Positions 12,201 through 25,600 of a stretch of 64,000 bases of DNA are shown one piece after another. Origin of the DNA: Juglans regia. Its lineage: Eukaryota; Streptophyta; Magnoliopsida; Fagales; Juglandaceae. The translations under genes and the position numbers were made by a program. The stretch's first letter is position 1. Each line of letters begins with the position of its first letter. The notes below the pieces were generated by a model. The model saw only the letters and a list, made by a program, of their open reading frames with translations. It was not told where the DNA came from and ran no database searches. The DNA lies in NCBI RefSeq assembly GCF_001411555.2, contig NC_049911.1:34733340-34797339 (forward strand). Direction: 5' to 3'.

Positions 12201-15200
12201 AATCCCACACAATTGCATGAACTGTATACCCAACAAGAGAGTGTGTTCGTGTGCGTACATGCGTCTCTATATATAGTGCATCCATATTCTTCATTGATTA
12301 AATATAAATATTCAAGTATCAATATGCTGCAATTTATTACGCCTTAAAGCATCTCAAGTTGTCAATGGAATGAAATATGAACAAGCCTAAACATTTTTTT
12401 TTTTTTTATGAATAAGAAATATTTTATTAATATGAAAGTAGGCATAGCCTAAACAGTGGACTATCAACCATTTGCGATTTAAACAAACAATAGCAAAATA
12501 CGCCTCCTGAGATTAGCTTGTCACCGAACAGAGTAACCACATTGGAAACTAGCTAGGAGCCTAGGACTGTGGTCTGTGTCATCAAAGTAATTAACTTTTG
12601 GTGACTGGTTGTATTTAGATTGAGTGGGTACAATTGTCACTTTTTATAAAAGCTAGTCATAATTATGCTTCTGATATACACCAGCTTTTGGTTATCGAGT
12701 TCCCAACATTATGTTGTTATTCCACATTGCATGCATCTGGATATTCTGAGTGAATGTGGTATCCAGAGCCTGAGTCGTCCACAAGCCCTAAGCAGGTGCC
12801 TCCATCCTAATTCACCAAGATTCTACAACATGGACTTAATCAAGTAGAAGCTTGCGTGCTACCTGAAGATCCATTAGTAAGTACAACTGCATTTTGGCTG
12901 TCATTGATCTGCTTGTCTTCATTAGTACCAGCACCTTTGGCTGCCCAGTTGCATCTTATTTGCCTATTCCCAAGCCATTTACCTACAAGATGGTGGGAAA
13001 AACAGATCATACATCCTCAAAAACATTGAGAACCAGGCTACTTGAAAAAGATAAAAACTAAGCAACGAAGGTCAACAAGATGCCTAACCAGTCAATTCAT
13101 TGATAGCACTCTGTGCATCCTGCAAAATGATTCCACAAGGCTATTTATCAGTTTGTTCGACTCTCTACATTTTTAGTGTTTTTTCCAGAACTCTTAAAAG
13201 AAATTTTGTAATGCTAGTCCCACAGCTGTAGCTGGGCTAATTTGGCTCCCTTTTCTTTTTCAAACAAGTAAAGAATAAATGCTAGTTCCACCACCAAGAA
13301 TGAGCTTACTTCCTTTGTGTTAGAAACCCTCTATGTTTGGATGTCAGCGCAGAACAGTTCTGGTTTTACTAATTATCTTGAATTTATGACTTTTTGTTTT
13401 CCTTCTTCTCTTTAGTCAGGTATTCTCTTGTATACTCCCTGTGTACTTGGGTTGCGCCCCTTAGCGCCTATAATATAATAAACTTGAATTACTTACCAGG
13501 AAAAAACAAGATATCCAACTGTCCAACTTTTTTTTAGGAAAAATTATGTTTCTTCATGCATCTTCATGCTCTGTAGTCAACCAAATTTAGACAGCTTTGC
13601 ATTCTTCAAAAAAAGCTTTTCTTCTTTGAAGAAAGGAGGGGGGGGTTAAATATTTTCAGGAACTACTACTTAATAAGCAATACCTGCTGATTACGAAAAG
13701 AAACAAATCCATATCCTTTTGAGCGACCAGTTTTGTGATCCCACATGACCCTTGCATCACTAAAAATGATGAAGAAAAAAGAAGGATCATAAACCAGACA
13801 TCTAAACACACACAACATAAATTATAGCGGTTCACACCATGATCAACGGGAAGTACAAGATTCAAGAAACTTAATGATAATACTTAGAATTTCCCCCATG
13901 AACTTCTGGTCATGGACATGTGAAAGCATGAATTTGACTGCAAGCATCAGGAAATCTAGAACGTGCTGCCCTTGTTGGTATATGTACATGAAAAAAATGT
14001 ACGACTAATGAATATTCAAGGCAATGAGGAACTCACGAACAACTAGGATAGACTGAGAAGCACGCAAATAAAGTCGCATCAGTAACCTCTGCACTCAGAT
14101 CACCAACAAATACATTGAAATGTCCTGACGATTTTAAAAGCACATTAAACGGGAGCACATATCATTAGGCACTCAAATAAGAACAAAACAAAGAAAGTAA
14201 CAGAATAAAAATGAAAGGCTTAAGAAACCTGAAGTATCCTCCCTCTGATTACTGGTATATGCCCAATTCACCTTAAGTGCCTGACCATAACTGAAATTGT
14301 GCAAAGAAAAAAAGTGAATCCAGTAAATAAATAAAAATAGCATAAAATTAAATAAAGAGGGAGTTGACCGTCAATGAAAGTGAAAGCATTGAGACAATTG
14401 TTGAACCACTCAACATGAGGAAAGACTGTTGATTTGAAAATAAAACCACAAACTAGGCAAGAGGAGAATTAAATGGCAAAGTCCATACATGATTACATGG
14501 AAATTTAATTACAAAATGTTTAAATTACTAAGTGATTTTTAAAGTAAAAAAAAAAAAGAATCCCCTCCCTCCCAGTTGTGGCCTAACAAAATGCACACAT
14601 AAAATTCCAAAGAGCACCAGAATGGCCACAGTTGATATCTTATGAGCGAATGCTTACAGTTGGCGGCCATGCAAATTCATTATTGCCAGGGCTGCAGATG
14701 TCCGGTCAAGGTAGTCCACAAAACCATATGATGACTGCAGTAAGAATGAATCAAACCATCAAATTAAGAAAAATAATGAGAACGTACAGTGCACAAACAA
14801 TGAAAAATATCAGTAAACGAATTCCAGCAAATGCATGTGCTGATGTCATACGATGTGATACCCACTGAGCACAGCTGCTAGATGGCAGAGCACCCAACTC
14901 TTAGAAACAATGTTTTTGTTTTTTTTTGTTTTTTGCCCTTTTTTTTAAGGGTGGGCAAGGTGGTAGTTGACCAGATTTTATTTTTTAATTCATCACTCAA
15001 GTTGGTCTAGATCACCACAGATTCTGTAAAGATGGGTCATTTTCTTGGGAATTTACTGTTGAAAAAATTCATGCTCCACTATTTCAACTCCAGAAATAAA
15101 CAGCACCAGCTTCAGGTACCATACACAAAGCAAGACCTGAAGGCTTCCGCCACCTCATCAATCACAACCTCACCTCAGCTTTCAGGATGTCATATTATCC

Positions 15201-17576
15201 ATCGCTACCTCACCCTCAGCTTTCAGCACAACGGGTTAACTATGTCCTCATCTTCAGCCAAAAAGCTTGAAAATCACAACAGTAAGAAGATGAACAGATA
15301 GTGAGTTAGAATTTTGCCTACCTTCACATGGGATTTTTATTTTTTTAAAAAGTAAGTGCTTGTATATGTTAATAGGAAGTTTTCAATGGGCGAGGCATAC
15401 AGTTGCCAAAAAGACTGCATCACCAACTTAGTTTATGCACTAATTGCTTGGCAAGTCGCCTTAGCAAGGCCTCAATGTCTTTACTAAATTGAAAATCTCA
15501 GAGTGTAGGGTACCATGGAGAATAGACGTTTACATGAATTATTACTGATAACATAATTGAGTAGTTAAAAGGAACTAAAGAAACTAATTTCCACTGTGGA
15601 CGTTATATAATAAAGCTAGTAGAATGAAAAGTGAAAATTAAGTGATGATGCAACAAAAAAACCTGAGTACTAAACCGAACCTTATCCTTTCTGATGAGCT
15701 TGCATCCTGCAAGAGGACCAGCAGTCTGGAAAACTTCCGCAAGAAGCTTCTCTGTGACATTTACATGAATATTTCCTACATAACTGATCATCAAGCTATC
15801 AGACCAGTAATTGTATAAAATAAAAAAACGAAATAAAACAACATCTTAGGTAAGCTAGTGCAAACCACACCAGCTCACACATCTGATACCACGAATTTGA
15901 TTCTTAAAAAGCAACTTGTAAAAAGTAATTTTGTCTAACAAACAAATCCTGACCACTCCATTCACAATTTTTTTTTCACATGTTATGCAATCTTGTATCC
16001 TATAGATGTCACATTGAAAAATGCTTACGGAAGCTAAGCAAACTAAGAAACAGAGAGCCAGCGCTAAAGAAAAGGGGGGGGGGGGGGGGACAAAGAAAGG
16101 AACTGTTGCACAGCACTCACACACTGCAGCATGTAGATGAGTCAAAGCCAGGGGGCAGATTCCCACCAGGGATGGGCTCCATCTGCAAAATTAAAATTAA
16201 AAGGAAAAATGAACAAAATAAAGCTTAGCAGTTCCAAGATGATGTCCTAGATAAAATTAAACAAAGATGCCAAAGAAAACAGAAGCACCTAACAGAACTC
16301 TACAAGCCCGGTATAAATCTAACCTGTGTAACTTTTTCATAAATTCTGAAAAATTGAAATAAACCATTTTATTTATAGATGCCTTGGGTAGTGCATATTC
16401 AACAATTGGGAATTCCCTCAAGGATGAACAAAGGGAATATAATCAAGAACTAGAATTCTGCAGTTTAAGCATAGGAGAAACACAAACAAAATATTCAAGA
16501 AGCAATCATGCCCAATATAGATAGTTGATGCATTAATAATTATGTCAACCAGGAGAATATTCAAAATAAAATCATGAGAGTGAAATGTTGAAAAAAGGTC
16601 CACGTGAATCTATAAATGTATATAAACAAGTCTGAAGAAAATTTTGTTTGATTTTTATCAAAAGAAAAAATTAAATGAAATTTTCCAAAAAGCTTTCAAG
16701 GAATATAAGCCTTGACTAGTTTATCTCTAAAATCACCACAAATTCAAACCAAGAATACATTTCCACCGTCCTTGTCCCTCCTTTCCTCCAAATAAGAATA
16801 AATTTAGAAAACAGATGAAAAGGTGAAAATAAATAGATGACAATGAAAATAAATTTCTAAAAGCGAATAAAAATGTTGCGAAGTGGGACACCACCAGAAA
16901 AGTTATTCAGATGAAATATTTTAGCAAATATATCCTTCAAATTCATGCAGTTTCAGTCGTATAATTACCTTTGAGAAATAAATAGGAATGACTTCACTAT
17001 TCCAAGGCATTCCAAATGATGATGTCAGGTTTTCATAACATTTTAAGCACAATGCACACCAAAATTTACTATAACTGGGCAGAACTAAAAAAAGTATGAT
17101 ATAGGATGGGTGAACTGTGAAGGCATTGTGTGGGTATCAAGTCTCTTTTTGGTTATGTACTTACTCTCAGGGCCAGGGGCTCCAAATATAAGAATATATG
17201 TTAGATCCCCCAACCCAGATCCAAAGAAACCAGGTTTTATTTGAGATCGATGCTCCAATTGTAAGTTCAACTACTCCTTTCGGGACGTAGTATCCTTGAT
17301 CGTGGCATTAATGATATCAAGTAAGACGTGAAATGCCAAATGATACACACTAAAAACAATAAAATCAAAATTCCCTATCGTAAAACATATACATGGAGCA
17401 TAAAGGAGATAGAAGGTAAAAAAAGACACAGATTGATAATATATATCATGATATATACACACCTGAGACATAGCAGCGGCGATGACGCCAGGGTGGTACA
17501 TCTGAGGCTGCTGAAGAAGGGCTTGTTGAATTAGGGCTTGCTGTTGTTGTTGCTGAAGCTTCAGCCTCTGTTGCAT
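9273..17576 (-). CDS. UBP1: UBP1-type oligouridylate-binding protein, three RRMs, 415 aa
   Basis: Nuclear/cytoplasmic RNA-binding protein related to plant UBP1 and animal TIA-1, which binds U-rich RNA, affects splicing and mRNA stability, and enters stress granules. Twelve exons (high to low): 17463-17576, 16121-16182, 15681-15783, 14658-14734, 14229-14290, 14037-14124, 13684-13759, 13089-13119, 12863-12982, 11767-11852, 10346-10519 and 9273-9527; phases close to 415 codons plus stop. The N-terminus is Gln-rich ([13 protein letters not shown]). RRM1 (~58-132) has VYVGNI and [11 protein letters not shown]2 (~141-221) has VFVGDL and [11 protein letters not shown]3 (~263-340) has VYVGNL and KGFGFVRY. 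The C-terminus ends [10 protein letters not shown], the family's usual QQLMYY ending. The first ATG of the Gln-rich segment was chosen because it matches the family start. Introns carry several LINE-tail insertions but no broken exon. Confidence 0.95.
9940..9961. repeat. AT microsatellite
   Basis: About eleven AT units in the last intron of the UBP1-type gene. Confidence 0.9.
10860..10934 (+). mobile_element. 75-bp LINE 3'-end insertion with long direct repeats
   Basis: Carries the LINE tail signature (GTATACTTCC, then GCCTATTT, GATCAATAAAA, ACCTATAAAA...). It is flanked by 28-bp direct repeats (10832-10859 and 10935-10962) differing at 5 positions, consistent with an old target-site duplication. 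Sits in a UBP1 intron, antisense to the gene. Confidence 0.75.
11305..11352 (+). mobile_element. 48-bp LINE-tail micro-insertion
   Basis: Starts TTGGGCTATGCC and ends in an A run after ACTGAT. Perfect 12-bp direct repeat AAAGTTATTAAC at 11293-11304 and 11353-11364. Located in a UBP1 intron. Confidence 0.82.
12394..12445 (-). mobile_element. 52-bp LINE-tail micro-insertion
   Basis: T run followed by the complement of the LINE 3' end (ATATTTTATTAATA, then TAGGCAT). Perfect 10-bp direct repeat AGCCTAAACA at 12384-12393 and 12446-12455. Same strand as the UBP1 gene. Confidence 0.8.
13425..13506 (+). mobile_element. LINE 3'-end fragment
   Basis: Contains CTTGTATACTCCCTGTGTAC followed by TTGGGTTGCGCC and a short A-rich end, matching the conserved LINE tail. 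Lies in a UBP1 intron; no clear direct repeat was found. Confidence 0.65.
16074..16089. repeat. G16 homopolymer
   Basis: Sixteen G in a row, about 30 bases downstream (minus strand) of UBP1 exon 2. The length may be uncertain in any assembly. Confidence 0.9.
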
Positions 17577-19653
17577 ATTCCTCTCTCTCCCTCTGTATTT
17601 TGTTCCCAACAAACAGTTAGATATATCACAACTTTCAAGACGATAACGTTATTATGATTCCCTCCGTTTGTTTCCGAAACAAAACGCAGGAAAGCGTTCG
17701 AGCAAGAATTACGATTCCAAGAACTCTGCAATCTCTTTTCATTCCTTGTTTCCTTTTGTCGAGAGGTTTTTTCAGTATTATTATTAATTAATATTGAAAG
17801 TCGAAGAAGGAAGAGAACCTGGAGAGCTGATCGACGAGAAGTGAGTACTCCGTTTCTCGAACTTTGACGTTGCAACTTGTTTTCTTCGTACAGGGTTCCG
17901 TCTCTGTATTTTGTAACGTAGTTTATCGGAGCATCTCTAGACGGGGAAGGCGCTTTCTCTTCGGGTTGTTTGAGGTTTTTTCATTCTTTATTTTTGTTTT
18001 GCTTTTCAAATTATATTGGGACGAAACAATAATAAAGTTATAACTCTTTTACAAATAAAGTTAGGAAAAAAAATAAAATAAAAAAGGTTAGGAAAATGCT
18101 TTGTCGACCGACAAAGCATACCGATGGAGTGTACCCACTACTGTTTTTTTCCCTTAAATATTTGTGTTTATTTTTAGTATTTTTTAAAAAAATAACATAT
18201 AAATATGTTTAAAAAAAATAACAATGCACTATTCGGTACTCGATTTGGTACCCATAAAGTTATCTCCTTTACAATTAATTTATTTTACAAACGATAACTA
18301 ATGAAATTATTTCATTTTATTAAAATAATTTTAATTTTACATAACTATAGAATTATAAAGATAGTAAAAGCATTAGCGGTGTATTATTATTCGAGAAATA
18401 ATAAAGTTATAACTCTTTTACAAATAAAGTTATTTCATAATTATTTTACAACAGCAACTAATGAAATTATATCATTTTATTAAAATGATTTTAATTTTAC
18501 ATAACTATTCTTAATTTGAAATAAAATTATAAAGATGGAAAAAGCATTAAAGGTGTATTATTATTCTTAAAAATATTATTATAAGAACTTTTTTTATATT
18601 TATATAATTAAAAACATCTCATTCAAAATATATCTGACATGTTATAAAGTTTATTGTATGAAAATTCCAATAAAAGGACAATGAATTTAATAAATGGAAA
18701 TACTGGGGAGACCGATGAAGTAGACCCCCCAAATCGACCGATACTACCATAGCAAGAGGTAATAATTCACTGAAATCTTCAGCTTTGAAAGCAAGAACTA
18801 GCAGTAGCAGCGTTCATAGCTAGTGAAAAAGACGGCTGAGGGTTGCTTAATAAAAAAGAAGCAAAGAGAACAATTTCATACCACATTAAAATATTAAAAA
18901 CTTGAAAGGAATGTTATTAAACTTTAATAAAACCAGACACTATTCTTAACCATTATTACTGTGAGGGGACAAGGGGCTTAAATAAATGAATACAACAAAC
19001 TAAACGCTGTTCGTAAATCGTAGGTTCCGTTCTCCAAGCAGACAATATTGCATGCAATATGATTTCACCTGAAAGATTCACGAACGCTTGCATATTCTGC
19101 ATCTTCTAATTAACCATAAAGAAAAAGGAGAGAATAAAATTTCCATAAGAACAGGATTTATTAAAAGCTTCAATAGCTGTTGAATACTCGTCACCAATAT
19201 CATTTGGGTTGTTTGTAAAGTTAAAGAGCTTTCTTTCATATAACAAGGAATATATGCTTACTTCTATAGAGAGAAAAAAAACAGATTATAAAGACATCAA
19301 AACTCCGGGGATCAGATAGAAGCTCTTCCCGATATTCCGAATAAAATGCTAGTTGCATATCTCAACCGACATCATTATTTTGACATAGCGATGAAGTGGG
19401 ATCAAAATATAGATGATCCCAAAAGAATCTACAACAATTGTACATGATCATGCAACAAGAATTACAAAAAGACCAATTACTATCACAGTTTGTGTGCGCA
19501 CCTCTTCTTGATGCACAAAAGAATCTCCAGGTGATGGAAGTTGATGCTCCAGCATTGATCAAATCTTGTTGCAGAGTGGACAATTTGCCACTATTTAGTA
19601 TTCATAAGTTATTAGTCTGCAAAGAACTTGCACTCTTCTACTATTTGCCGAGG
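17577..19653 (-). promoter_or_regulatory. UBP1 upstream region and topoisomerase 3' flank
   Basis: Both neighbours read on the minus strand. 17577 to ~17950 should be the UBP1 5' UTR and promoter; a CT-rich stretch lies just upstream of the ATG. From ~18000 to 18900 the DNA is AT-rich with a tandem duplication. From ~19300 to 19653 it is probably the topoisomerase 3' UTR. No core element was identified with confidence. Confidence 0.45.
18260..18590. repeat. Tandem duplication, ~160-bp period, AT-rich
   Basis: The segment AACTAATGAAATTAT...TTTTATTAAAAT starts at 18296 and again at 18456, followed in both copies by a stretch containing AATTATAAAGAT and AAAGCATTA. The sentence-like order of blocks is kept with a few substitutions. 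Confidence 0.75.
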
Positions 19654-22600
19654 CTACATGGCCTGTGCAGCTTCTTCAACCTTTGGTTTGTTCTTAGGTC
19701 GGCCACATCGCCTAACATCTTTACTTGACAAGAGCTCCAATGCTTTCTCGAGGGTGATTTCATTTGGCTTCACATTCTGCACATTTCAGAACACAAATAA
19801 ATTATTTTAAAATTAACCATGGTAAGCCTCACATTGATAATCACTTGAAATTAATAGAGCCAAGTTTTGCAAAGACATCGCCAAAGAACACGAGGAAATG
19901 GTAGTACAACAAGCTCACACATACATTGGAAGCACTGACGTAAAGTTTTTAGTTTCAAGCTTATCATAAGCAAACAAACAAATAATCAAAACAACACACA
20001 TTTCAGAACGCAATCCATCAACAAGTTAAATATGCTACTGAACCTTTTTTTTTATAAGACAGACCAAAAAAAAAAAAAATTGGTATCAACCCTTGTAACA
20101 ATCTAGAACTGCGAAAAAGCAGAATGGACCAATTAAATTGCAGAAAGAATACCATAGCATCATACTCCATACTCATTTGACCAGAACTCACACCAAAGTT
20201 TGTCTACTTAGCTAACGTCAAGAAACAACGCTATGCAGAATGTGCTCTGATATCTTTAAATGTATTTCAAGGCACCAAATGCATTTAGAAGATGATTGAT
20301 CAACATCATACAGAGAGGGATTTAGAAAAGCATATTTAACCGCTGCTAAAGAGATTGAACCATAAATTTTGCTAGTGAGGCTCACATGTCACCCATAAAA
20401 TAACCAGAATCTTTATGAAATCCACACCATAAGCGTGTACATCAACAGGAAGCCTCATAAGCGTGTTTATCAAATTCAAACCATACTTTATAACTTCTTC
20501 TTTTTTTCTTCTACTGGGTAAAATGTTACCGTATCTAGTCAAACAAATAGTTCCACCACTGATATGACAGGGTTCTAATGAATCAGGTAGCAATACCGTT
20601 TGTACCTTCCAACTTATCAAAATAAAGTTTGTACCTTCCAAGTACAATCACGAAATTCAAACAAACAGAGGACGAACCAATCTCAAGTTAGAAATTATGT
20701 GTGAAATGGTGAAATTATAAGCTAAACAAATATGATAAATAATGGTCCACTTGTCAGTTAAGAAACAAAATTTTGCACAATATTTCAAGCTTTTAACCAT
20801 CTGATAAATAACTTCTCTAGATACAATATGTAAACTTTTGTCGTCTTTATCACGTGTTATATGCCTCGACACATTTTAGGTGAAGTATTATTTTTCCATG
20901 CTAGATCCCCTTTTACATTTCCCATCTAAACATTTAATGCCTTTACATCATCACATCTCAGACACTGCAAAATGAACTTATAACAAAGCTTTGAACTGCA
21001 TAGCGACTAAACTTACAAAAAAAACCATAGCAACCAAACTTTAAAAATTTGTTTTAGTCTGATCACCACCATGTTACCGCAAAATGCTAAACAAATAGAA
21101 GCATACCTTGGGGACTGGAGCATTTGAACGTCGATGTCTAATAGAAAATCCCAGCTTTGCAAGCCTTAACACCACTGGTTGGCCATCCTTTGGATGGTTC
21201 CCCTAAGAAGACGTTGAAATGAATAAGCTCAGCAATACATAAAGAAATAAACGAAAGAAAACTCAATTTAGAGAATGACAACCATACCAATGTCACAGGG
21301 TAGCGCAGCAACTCAAGAGCATCTTCAATAGTAATAGACTCCACATCCTTTATCTGAAAAGAACAGATTTTTAGTTTTCCCTAATTTTAAAGTACATAAA
21401 CCCAATTAAAAGTATCAAATAAGAGCATTTGCATGGGAGAAACTAGGGAAGAAAAAAGGACAAAACAGTGGTAACGGTAAGACAAGTAAATAGTTGTTCA
21501 AGCATGACCACTAACACACAAAAACAGCTAATTAAGCAAGACCATGAACATTCAGTTTTACCATGGTTGATACAATTTAATCATACTGGGAGCTGACAAT
21601 CGATCCATATAAGAGAATTCTGGAAAGACAAAAAAAAAAAAAGAGAGACTGAATATGGATGGAAGCAGAAAGAAAGGGACCTTTGGTGAAAAATACGGCT
21701 TTAGAAAGGGTAATGGACCACCAAAAAAGTTGGGAAGCAGATGAACTACAAAGGTGATGTCCATTAAACAACATGCAAGAAATCCCAGGAGAGAATGATA
21801 AGTTGCCGTATTTATTTATTTTTTGTTTCGGGAAGTGAACCTTGCCAAGGAAGAACCCTCCGGAACACCCTTAGGGAGTAAACCCTGATACATGACCCCA
21901 ACTGCCAGAATGGTGTAGGCAATACCTAGTGCGAACCAAACCCAAGATGTACGAGTCTACAGCTCATCCTTTGACCACTAGGTTGCACCCTGATGGTAAA
22001 TAATTTTTTATTTTTATTTTTATATATATATAAGTAAAAGGTAATAAGTTATAGTTGATATGTTGCGTCTGCACGGTTTATCGGATTCCTCTTAAAAAAA
22101 TTACAGTACTTTAATTCCCCTTGATAATCATTTTGCAAAAAAGACATACAAACACAATTCATTTGTTGACAAGATAAACGATATTCCACACAGCATGACC
22201 AGAGAGGAGCACATGTGCGTGCCAACAGACAACAAATGGGAATTATGAATTATGATATTTGCTTGAAACATGAAAGATGCAAAGATATGTGTGTGTGTGT
22301 GTGTATATATATATATGCATATATTTAATAGGATCCACTTCAATGCAAAAGCTTGCAAAAAGACAGGAGTTGGTTCCAAAAGGTCGTCAAGAATAATGTT
22401 ACATACATGGGAAACAGAGGTTCTTTTAGGCAAGTATCCCTTCCTGTCTTCACCAAGCTGTACATAGAATCCATATGGACCATTCTTCAAAAGGACCTGA
22501 AAGGATGGAACATTTGCACTTGACTTGTACAATAAATATGACAATTGCATCAAAACAAATCAAGCTCCACTGATAACATAAAACAAGTTATTCCAAGAAC

Positions 22601-25600
22601 AAAATTCAATCCAAACCTTTTCGGCGGAACCAGGATTAATACCCAGCACTTTTGGCTCCTCCATGTTGTTCTTTTGAGGAGCAACTTCTTCATCATCATC
22701 ACCATATAATGTCTTGGCAATATATCTATTCACAGCAACCAGAACAAATAGCAGGTAATCAATAAGGAGTTTTTCGTCACCATTGACACTCTTTATCACA
22801 AGCATGGATTTCAGTAGAAAATGTATGAAGAACTTTTAGGCATATAACACAGAAATTAAGCTGTTATCATGCAGTTTCGTACTCACTTGCACTTTGGGTG
22901 TTGATCACAACCAATGAAATATCCAGCACCGTATCTGCTTACTTTGAAAATCAAAGTGCCCTCCATACAACTGAGATGTGTCCAGACAAAGATTACCATA
23001 AGACCATTGAAGAGTGAAGAAATAAAAAACGTGTGTAGGGAAATTTTAAAACAAAATATTAAACCATCATATTAGAGCTAAGAACTGCAATAACTCCACA
23101 AAAACAAGAAATCGAATCATATTAAATTACATCAGAACAATTTCCAAGTGTTGCATCTGTGGTGGCCTATACTCCAAAATGATTAGTCAATGATACAATT
23201 GGAGCCCTATTGGAACCTTATAAAGAGCAAGAACTTCTCATTCCCAAGCAATGTGGGATCTCATACACCACCTACCCTTATCCATGTCATATGGGGTATC
23301 ACAACATCATTATTTAGAAACTGTGGAACGCATAATTTGGCAAGCTCATGATTGGTTTCTCTCCTTTCCATGCCCATCATGCTCACCAATATCAATTTGT
23401 CCATAAATTGAGTGCTTAGAATTAAAATTCTATTGAAGTATTTTATCATTAAATAACTGTATGAACAACAGTATATCCCGTATTTTGCTTGAAAGATGTG
23501 GGAGGATAACATTTAATCCAAGTGAACCACAAAGAAACGTCCTTGGGGTGTAAAATAGGAAGTTGCGTGCATGGTGTGCTTTTTTTTTTAGGGGGCTAGT
23601 GTATGTGCATATATAGAAATCTCAATTATTTTCAAAAGCCTCTTAAAGCAAGAAATCAGAATTTTTTTATGTTAATAATTTAGTGATCTAAAGGCAGCAT
23701 TTTTTTAATGGATGGCTTCTTTGGGGAAGATTCTCACTCTAGATAACTTGAGAAAACGTCAAATCATAGTCATGGATTGGTGTTGTATGTGCAAGAAGAG
23801 CGGAGAGTCTGTTGACCATCTACTACTTCATTGTGAGATTATCATGACTTTGTGGAATGAAGTTTTTACTCGGTTTGGACTAGCTTGGGTGATGCCGAGA
23901 AGGGTAAGCGACCTCCTAGCTTCTTGGAGAGGCATTCGGGACAACTCTCAAATTGCATCAATATGGAAGATGGTACCAATATGTCTATGGTGGTGCATTT
24001 AGAGGGAGAGGAATGAAAGAAGCTTTAAAGACTAAGAGCGGTCAATGGATAAATTTAGAAATTATTTTTTCCAATACTTTACTCCATTGGTTGATTGTAA
24101 CTGATTTTTATGGCATGACCTTCCAAGAATTCCTTGTATCACTAACCTAGCACGCTTAGGCGTTGCTCTTGTATACGTCATGTATACTTGGGCTCTTGCC
24201 TACTCTTTTGATCAATAAAAATTTGTTTACCGCTAAAAAAAAAATAAGTTAGTGATATATGCTTAAGGCTTGATACACAGATGCAAGGAATTAATCAAAT
24301 CAAAAGAGCATATAATCTGATGAAAGAGGGATAAAAAGTACACAAATTATTTTCCTCTGAAATCTAAAGCAGTGTTTTTAATCTCGTACCGTACTGGCTG
24401 GTACGGTCAGTATTTTCCATACTGGCTACTGGGCTGGTATAGGTATCATATATGTTTCGTACTGGCCCAAATACCAACCGTACCGACCTATATTTCGGCC
24501 TTTATTTTTTTTCATTTTTTCAAACTAGAAGCTTATTTTTTTATCCCCAATTCAGACTAGGCTATTGATAATTTATATATATATGTATTTATATATAATT
24601 TATTCATATATAGACTATTATTTTAGAATATAATTTATATATATATTTATATATGTAATTTATTCATGTATCGACTATCCCAAAACGGTACAGATACCGA
24701 AATATTTCGTTCCAGTGTTTTGACTAGTACGGTATTCAAAACATTGATCTGAAGCATCGAGCACAGTACAAATGTCAAATTAAGCATTTTTAACAGTAAA
24801 CCAAATGGTCTCTGGACCAAATGGCATCACCTTCCCCATAAACAGAAGGTTGAGTGTGAGGTCATGGATCCAATCCCATACATGCACGATATTCACCATT
24901 AAAAAGCCAATAAATATTACCACTTCAGACAGAAGTCACTGCTCCTTTTCATAATTATGTGCATTTTTCAGTTCCCACAGAACACAGAAATGGAAGCATG
25001 TGCCATATACATACCTCGGGCATGTTCTGCTTTTATCTGGGAGAGAATCGAATAAGGAATCCCCAAACTTTTTCTCCAACATTTTCTCCACCTGAAAATA
25101 TTTTTAAGCAATAGTAATTGAAAGTTTCTGCCATGGGGATAGCACACTAAAAACCTTCAACGAAAGAAAGCCAACCTGGTGAATATGGACGCTATTAGCA
25201 CGATCACAATATGAGCTGAATCTTGTCCAATAATCTCTGAGAAGGCCTTTCCATTCAGTTAATCCAGCAGAAACATTATCAAGCTGGAGCAAGAGTTAAA
25301 GAAATCAATAACAAGAAAAAAAAGGGTTGAAAAGCTATCCAATTCTGAATCAATTATGTGATAAGAGATAAGGTAAGGTTAGCTTTTTCTAATTCCTAAT
25401 GTTTAACTAGGTGTTTCCTTTGTATACTCCTGTGTACTTAGACTATGCCTATTTCTTTAATAAAACTTTATTTTACCTATAAAAAAATAGAGATAAAGTA
25501 CGGTAAGTCATCATATAACTAAATGTATAAATCATAAAGCTATGCAAAGGAAGATAGTACATTGAAAATTTCACAAAGAAACACTAGCTAATTACAACCA

